Origin: Hymenobacter cavernae
Lineage (GTDB): Bacteria > Bacteroidota > Bacteroidia > Cytophagales > Hymenobacteraceae
Assembly: GCF_014641455.1 (NCBI RefSeq)
Contig: NZ_BMHT01000008.1
Location: forward strand, 62,001 to 126,000
DNA: 64,000 bases
Direction of reading: 5' to 3'
The position numbers and the translations under genes were made by a program. Each line of letters starts with the position of its first letter. Positions within the stretch are counted from its first letter, which is position 1. The notes under the pieces are model-generated. The model worked only from the letters and a program-made list of their open reading frames with translations, was not told where the DNA came from and searched no databases. Of this stretch, positions 59,860 to 64,000 are shown piece by piece.

Positions 59860-61551
59860 TCAGATGAGCATGCGCATCGGATCTTCCAGCAGCGCTTTCA
59901 GCGTTTGGAGGAAGGCAGCGCCGCTGGCGCCGTCCACTACGCGGTGGTCGCAGCTGAGCGTCACTTTCATCACGTTGCCGATAGCTAGCTGGCCGTTCTT
60001 CACCACGGCGGTTTGCTTGATGCCCCCCACGGCCAGGATGCACGCATCCGGCGGGTTGATGATGGCGGTGAATTCCTCGATGCCGAACATACCTAGGTTC
60101 GAGATGGTGAAGGTGCTACCCTCCCACTCCGAGGGTTGTAGCTTCTTTGACTTGGCTTTGCCAGCCAGGTCTTTCACCTCCGTAGCAATGGCCGAGAGGC
60201 CTTTGCCGTCGGCGTTGCGGATAACCGGCACCAGCAGACCATCTTCGATAGCCACAGCCACGCCAATGTTCACCACTTTGTTCTGGCGGATCTTGTCGCC
60301 GAGCCACGACGAGTTGATGGCCGGGTGCTGCTTCAGCGCAACAGCCGACGCTTTGATAACCAAGTCGTTGAAGGACAGCTTCACGGGCGACAGCGCATTC
60401 AGCTGCGTGCGCACCTCCATGGCCTTGTCCATCAGGATTTCCATCGTCAGATAGAAATGCGGAGCCGTGAACAGGCTCTCCGACAAGCGGCGGGCAATGA
60501 CCTTGCGCATCTGCGACACCGGCGTGTCGGTGTAGGTGCCTTCGGCGGCTGCGGGAGCTGGCGTAGCAGCTTTGGGAGCCTCGGCAGCGGGAGCAGCCTG
60601 CGTAGCCGGAGCTACGGCAGGAGCAGCTTGCGGCGCGGCAGCGGGAGCAGCCGAGGGCTGGAAGCTCTCCACGTCGCGCTGCACGATGCGGCCATTTTCG
60701 CCGGTGCCTTTCACCTGGCTCAGGTCAATACCTTTTTCTTTGGCAATGCTCTTGGCAAGCGGAGAAGCCAGTAGACGGCCACCCGATTGCGTCGTGGTAG
60801 CCGCTTCAGAAGCAGCGGCGGCCGCGGGTGCAGCCTGGGCTTCAGCAGCCGGAGCAGCCTGCGGCGCAGCACCACCCGATTGGCCACCGAGCAAGGCCTG
60901 CACGTCAGCGCCTTCTTCGCCGATGATAGCCAGCACGCCATCTACCGCAACAGCTTCGCCGTCCTTCGGTCCGATGTAGAGCAGGGTGCCATCTTCGTAG
61001 TTCTCAAGCTCCATCGTGGCTTTGTCGGTTTCGACTTCGGCCAGTACGTCGCCCGATTTCACTTTATCGCCTACTTTCTTGAGCCACGCAGCAATGGTGC
61101 CTTCGGTCATCGTGTCGCTCATTTTGGGCATCCGAATGACGGTGGCTTTTTTACCGTTGCCAGCAGCGGCGACCGGAGCGGACGCAGCAGCCGGGGCTGG
61201 TGCAGGCGCGGGAGCTGCCGGAGCGGGGGCAGGAGCCGCGGCTTGCGGAGCAGGAGCTGCCGCTGGTGCAGCGCCACCCCCTGCCTGACCGAGCAGGCCG
61301 GAAATGTCTTCTCCCTCTTTGCCCACGATGGCTAGCACGCCATCTACCGGAACCGAGTCTTTCTCTTTCGGCCCGATATAAAGCAAGGTGCCATCCTCAT
61401 AATTTTCCAGCTCCATCGTGGCTTTGTCGGTTTCGACTTCGGCTAGGATATCACCGGATTTCACTTTGTCACCTACCTTCTTGAGCCACGCCGCGATGAC
61501 ACCTTCGGTCATCGTGTCGCTCATTTTGGGCATTTTTATGATTTCGGCCAT
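59860..61551 (-). CDS. aceF: Pyruvate dehydrogenase E2 (dihydrolipoamide acetyltransferase)
   Basis: A 563-residue E2: two tandem lipoyl domains, each with VETDKATMELENYEDG (lipoyl lysines K43 and K177), Ala/Pro-rich linkers, an E3-binding domain (LLASPLAKSIAKEKGIDLSQVKGTGENGRI) and the catalytic domain ending LSCDHRVVDGASGAAF with the H-x-x-x-D-G motif. Moves acetyl groups from E1 to CoA in the cytosolic PDH complex. The in-frame extension upstream is not family-like, so the ATG at 61551 (AEIIKMPKMSDTMTEG) was used. E1 and E3 genes are not adjacent. The two lipoyl segments are near-identical in DNA. Confidence 0.95.
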   Translation of the reverse strand: MAEIIKMPKMSDTMTEGVIAAWLKKVGDKVKSGDILAEVETDKATMELENYEDGTLLYIGPKEKDSVPVDGVLAIVGKEGEDISGLLGQAGGGAAPAAAPAPQAAAPAPAPAAPAPAPAPAAASAPVAAAGNGKKATVIRMPKMSDTMTEGTIAAWLKKVGDKVKSGDVLAEVETDKATMELENYEDGTLLYIGPKDGEAVAVDGVLAIIGEEGADVQALLGGQSGGAAPQAAPAAEAQAAPAAAAASEAATTTQSGGRLLASPLAKSIAKEKGIDLSQVKGTGENGRIVQRDVESFQPSAAPAAAPQAAPAVAPATQAAPAAEAPKAATPAPAAAEGTYTDTPVSQMRKVIARRLSESLFTAPHFYLTMEILMDKAMEVRTQLNALSPVKLSFNDLVIKASAVALKQHPAINSSWLGDKIRQNKVVNIGVAVAIEDGLLVPVIRNADGKGLSAIATEVKDLAGKAKSKKLQPSEWEGSTFTISNLGMFGIEEFTAIINPPDACILAVGGIKQTAVVKNGQLAIGNVMKVTLSCDHRVVDGASGAAFLQTLKALLEDPMRMLI

Positions 61552-61652
61552 TTGCTTCTTGGGTTGGAGTTGAGGCGTCAAAATTAGCCCGAATTTCCGG
61601 GCAAGCAAACCAAAGTACACGTAGATAGGGGGCAAATCCTACCCTGCTTGCT

Positions 61653-61676
61653 GGAATGCACCACGGCACGTTCGTT
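61653..61676. repeat. Degenerate copy of the GC-rich REP-like arm
   Basis: GGAATGCACCACGGCACGTT plus CGTT matches the arm of the inverted repeats at 7838 and 16881 with four differences. No matching second arm is clear. It lies between the E2 and histidine phosphatase genes. Confidence 0.5.
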
Positions 61677-61755
61677 GGCTGCGCCGTTTGCCCCAATGAA
61701 CGCAATTTACCGGACCTAGGTCGTTGTTCTACTACAAAAGCACGTTCAGCCTTAC

Positions 61756-62376
61756 CTAGGTCGGCTGTAAATGCATGGTATCCATGAAGCTGTGCACCGC
61801 AAACATGGAACCCGTGTAGTGCAGCTTGTACAGGCACAGGTTGCGGTGCTCAAACGAATCCATGCAGCTGAGCGGATAGTTGAGCAGCTGACACAGCAGC
61901 ACGCGCATCGCCCGCCCATGCATGCACACCAGAATGGTTTCTTCCTCGGGGCGCGACAGCATCAGCTCGATGAAAAGGCGCTGACGGGCGGCCACTTGGT
62001 CAGGGCTTTCGCCGCCGGGCAAACCTAGGTTGGTGATGCCTTGCTTCCAGCCCTGCAAAACTTCATGATACTCAGCATCTTCCTCGGCCGTGATGCGGGT
62101 GCCTTCGCGGGCGCCCCAGCTAATCTCGTTCAGACCGGCGTGCTGCTCGTGCGGCAGACCTAGGTCCAGGAAGCCCTGCACGGACTGGTGCGTGCGCTGC
62201 AACGTGGAGGTGTAAACTTTATCAAACTTGACATGTTTATAAGCGGCGAAAAAACGCGCGGCCTGCCGGTGCCCGGTCTCGTTCAGGCTGGAGTCGACGC
62301 CGCTGCCCTGCACGATACCGCGCACGTTGAAGTCCGTTTGTCCGTGCCGGATAAGGTAGATTTTTTTGACGCTCAC
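61756..62376 (-). CDS. Histidine phosphatase (phosphoglycerate mutase-like) protein
   Basis: A 206-residue protein of the branch-1 histidine phosphatase family. IYLIRHGQTDFN has the phospho-acceptor His of the RHG motif; later come ISWGAREGTRI, GGESPDQVAARQRLFIEL and VCMHGRAMRVLLCQLLNY with the second catalytic His. The start is either the GTG at 62376 or a TTG at 62400; the GTG follows GGGAA and gives the usual short N-terminus. Likely a small-molecule phosphatase rather than glycolytic mutase (too short and wrong motif spacing). Confidence 0.88.
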   Translation of the reverse strand: MSVKKIYLIRHGQTDFNVRGIVQGSGVDSSLNETGHRQAARFFAAYKHVKFDKVYTSTLQRTHQSVQGFLDLGLPHEQHAGLNEISWGAREGTRITAEEDAEYHEVLQGWKQGITNLGLPGGESPDQVAARQRLFIELMLSRPEEETILVCMHGRAMRVLLCQLLNYPLSCMDSFEHRNLCLYKLHYTGSMFAVHSFMDTMHLQPT

Positions 62377-62456
62377 TTTCCCGCTAGCTTTGCTGAACAA
62401 GGTTCCAAACTAGCGGTTTTACGCTGGAAAAGTCTTAGTTGCCTTGTTTTTTTAGC

Positions 62457-62900
62457 ATGAATTTTCCCACCCACGATCTTGCCCAACTCAATGAGTGGTC
62501 GCGCAATACGCTCAGTGAGCACCTCGGCATCGAGCTTACCGAAGTAGGCGACAAGTACCTGGTCGGCCGCATGCCCGTCGACCGCCGCACGCATCAGCCT
62601 ATGGGCCTGCTGCACGGCGGCGCGTCGGTGGCGCTGGCCGAAACCCTGGGTAGCATCGGCGCAGCGCTGCAAGTCGACCTAACGAAAAAGGCGTGTGTGG
62701 GCCTGGAAATCAACGCCAACCATATTAAAGGAGTACACTCGGGCTACGTAGTCGGGCGAGCGACGGCCGTGCATATCGGCCGCAGCACGCAGATCTGGGA
62801 AATTCGCATCACCCACGAGGAAACCGGCGCGCTGGTGTGCCTCAGCCGCATTACGATGGCTGTCATCGACTTGCCCGCTAAACCTAGCTCCGCGGCATGA
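62457..62900 (+). CDS. menI: Hotdog thioesterase, likely DHNA-CoA thioesterase
   Basis: A 147-residue hotdog protein with GLLHGGASVALAETLGSIGAAL, where the Glu is the likely catalytic residue, then HIKGVHSGYVVGRATAVHIGRSTQIWEIRI and a last strand SRITMAVIDLP. Its TGA overlaps the ATG of the isochorismate synthase gene (ATGA), so they are translationally coupled; this supports hydrolysis of 1,4-dihydroxy-2-naphthoyl-CoA in menaquinone synthesis. General PaaI-type activity is the alternative. Start at the ATG at 62457. Confidence 0.8.
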   Translation: MNFPTHDLAQLNEWSRNTLSEHLGIELTEVGDKYLVGRMPVDRRTHQPMGLLHGGASVALAETLGSIGAALQVDLTKKACVGLEINANHIKGVHSGYVVGRATAVHIGRSTQIWEIRITHEETGALVCLSRITMAVIDLPAKPSSAA

Positions 62901-64000
62901 AGAAGCCGCCACTGCGCGCCGTCGCTTGGCCGGGCGAAGTACCCGACTTTCGCATTCAGCTGCGCCAAATCCTAGCTTTTGCGCTGCAACACAGCTTACC
63001 CGTGGCACTCTGGCGCTTGCCTAATACTCAGCAGGCCCAGCTTTGCCTGAGCTTTTCGGATGAGGCCGCCTTTGCGGGCCTCACGCCCATTCTGGAGCCG
63101 AAGGCGCCGGCCGGCTTCGCTTTCTTCCCCTTCCGCGACTCCGACCACAACCCGGCGCTGTTTCTGCCCGCCGACGTCTTTTTCGACACGGCCAACCCCG
63201 CTGAGCTGCACGTAAGTACCTCCCTGGATGAAGCCGGCGAGGCGCAAGTAGAGGCGCTACTTTCCTTCCTGAGCACCGCGCCACCGTCCTCTTCCACGCC
63301 GCTGCCCTGGCATGTGAGCCCGCAGCCGGTGCCGCACACCGCCACGCGGGCCGAATACGCCGCGCTGGTGCGCAAAGCCGTAGCAACCATCGAGCAAGGT
63401 CACCTTCGCAAAGTAGTATCGTCGCGGGCGGCGCGGCGGGTGCTGCCCCTGGGTTTCGACGTGCTGGTGGCTTTTGGAGAGTTGCACCGCCGTTATCCGT
63501 CGGCGTTTGTGTCGCTGGTGAGCACGCCCTCGGCGGGTACGTGGCTGGGTGCCACGCCCGAGAAGCTGGTGGAAGTGGATGAGGAAGGTGTGTTCCGCAC
63601 AATGGCGCTGGCTGGCACCCAGCCGCTCACCCCTGACCTCACTCCGCAAACAGCCATGTGGACGGGCAAGGAAATCGAGGAGCAAGCCTTGGTAGCGCGC
63701 TATATCGTGAGCTGTTTCAAGCAGTTGCGACTACGCGACTACGATGAGATTGGTCCGCGCACGGCGGCAGCGGGGCAGCTGCTGCATCTGCGCACCGATT
63801 TTGCCGTGCCCTTGCGCCAAGTGCCCCACCCTACCCTCGCCACCGACATGCTCCGCCTGCTGCATCCGACTTCGGCCGTGGGCGGCATGCCGCGCCAGGC
63901 CGCCCTGGATTTTCTGCAAGCCCACGAGAGCTATGATCGGGCGTACTACAGCGGCTTCCTAGGCCCCGTGAATCTGCCGCAGCCGGGCGTGGCGCGGGTT
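62897..64000 (+). CDS. menF: Isochorismate synthase MenF (cut by window end)
   Basis: Converts chorismate to isochorismate, first step of menaquinone (or siderophore) synthesis. 368 codons are present and the frame is open at the edge. The chorismate-binding domain shows TIEQGHLRKVVSSRAARRV, FVSLVSTPSAGTWLGATPEKLVE, MALAGTQP, WTGKEIEEQALVARYI and HPTSAVGGMPRQAALDFLQAHES. It shares an ATGA overlap with the thioesterase gene. A salicylate or enterobactin EntC role is possible, but the thioesterase and menC context favour menaquinone. Confidence 0.92.
   Translation, partial: MKKPPLRAVAWPGEVPDFRIQLRQILAFALQHSLPVALWRLPNTQQAQLCLSFSDEAAFAGLTPILEPKAPAGFAFFPFRDSDHNPALFLPADVFFDTANPAELHVSTSLDEAGEAQVEALLSFLSTAPPSSSTPLPWHVSPQPVPHTATRAEYAALVRKAVATIEQGHLRKVVSSRAARRVLPLGFDVLVAFGELHRRYPSAFVSLVSTPSAGTWLGATPEKLVEVDEEGVFRTMALAGTQPLTPDLTPQTAMWTGKEIEEQALVARYIVSCFKQLRLRDYDEIGPRTAAAGQLLHLRTDFAVPLRQVPHPTLATDMLRLLHPTSAVGGMPRQAALDFLQAHESYDRAYYSGFLGPVNLPQPGVARV

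Overview
The window reads as chromosomal DNA of a GC-rich member of the Bacteroidota, most likely Hymenobacter or a close relative in Hymenobacteraceae. This rests on the density of families typical of that phylum (DUF3276, DUF3822, DUF4296, DUF5103, DUF922, Bat/VWA proteins, a TonB-dependent receptor with a carboxypeptidase-like N-terminal domain, TPR histidine kinase plus LytTR regulator), on TAnnTTTG-type promoter boxes, and on the general lack of strong Shine-Dalgarno sequences. No rRNA, tRNA, CRISPR array or intact prophage was seen.

Layout. 0-1.5 kb: 5' end of a secreted retropepsin-like protease and menC. 1.5-7.2 kb: a KGG stress protein, then egtB-egtD-aminotransferase (ergothioneine) followed by a MATE transporter. 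7.2-13 kb: a DUF922 metalloprotease candidate, csaA, a DUF58/BatD-like/BatA (aerotolerance-type) group, yggS and a DUF423 membrane protein. 13-24.4 kb: mostly housekeeping and repair genes (RecD-like helicase, two Nudix hydrolases, coaD, YfcE, threonine aldolase, nhaA, PPP phosphatase). 24.4-28.5 kb: alkA with a coupled small gene, a second DUF58, DUF3276, ychF. 28.5-32.2 kb: a more accessory stretch with AT-rich orphan genes, a REP-flanked and frameshifted REP-associated transposase, and an integrase remnant. 32-45.6 kb: ABC-F protein, a five-PAS hybrid kinase, GT61 glycosyltransferase, amidase, AsmA-like protein, 2H phosphoesterase. 46.4-49.3 kb: a LytTR regulator and TPR histidine kinase pair. 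49.4-55.2 kb: four SDR oxidoreductases around two AraC regulators. 55.2-64 kb: deoxyhypusine synthase homologue, HslV, TonB receptor, pyruvate dehydrogenase E2, a histidine phosphatase, and a hotdog thioesterase overlapping isochorismate synthase (menF, cut by the window end).

The most striking sequence-level signal is not a gene. Octamers of the form ASCTAGST (ACCTAGGT, ACCTAGCT/AGCTAGGT, AGCTAGCT) occur all along the window, inside genes on both strands, between genes and at the tips of terminators, at about 20-30 times the chance rate in the stretches counted by hand. CTAG is normally avoided in bacteria. The second general signal is intergenic: several families of inverted repeats, one flanking its likely transposase, and many short runs of degenerate 7-8 nt repeats right at gene borders.

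Functionally, two menaquinone genes (menC, menF) lie at opposite ends of the window, the egt genes suggest low-molecular-weight thiol antioxidant synthesis, and the Bat, KGG, HslV and AlkA genes fit a stress-tolerant aerobe. Starts were often moved inward from the longest possible frame; the reason is given in each case.
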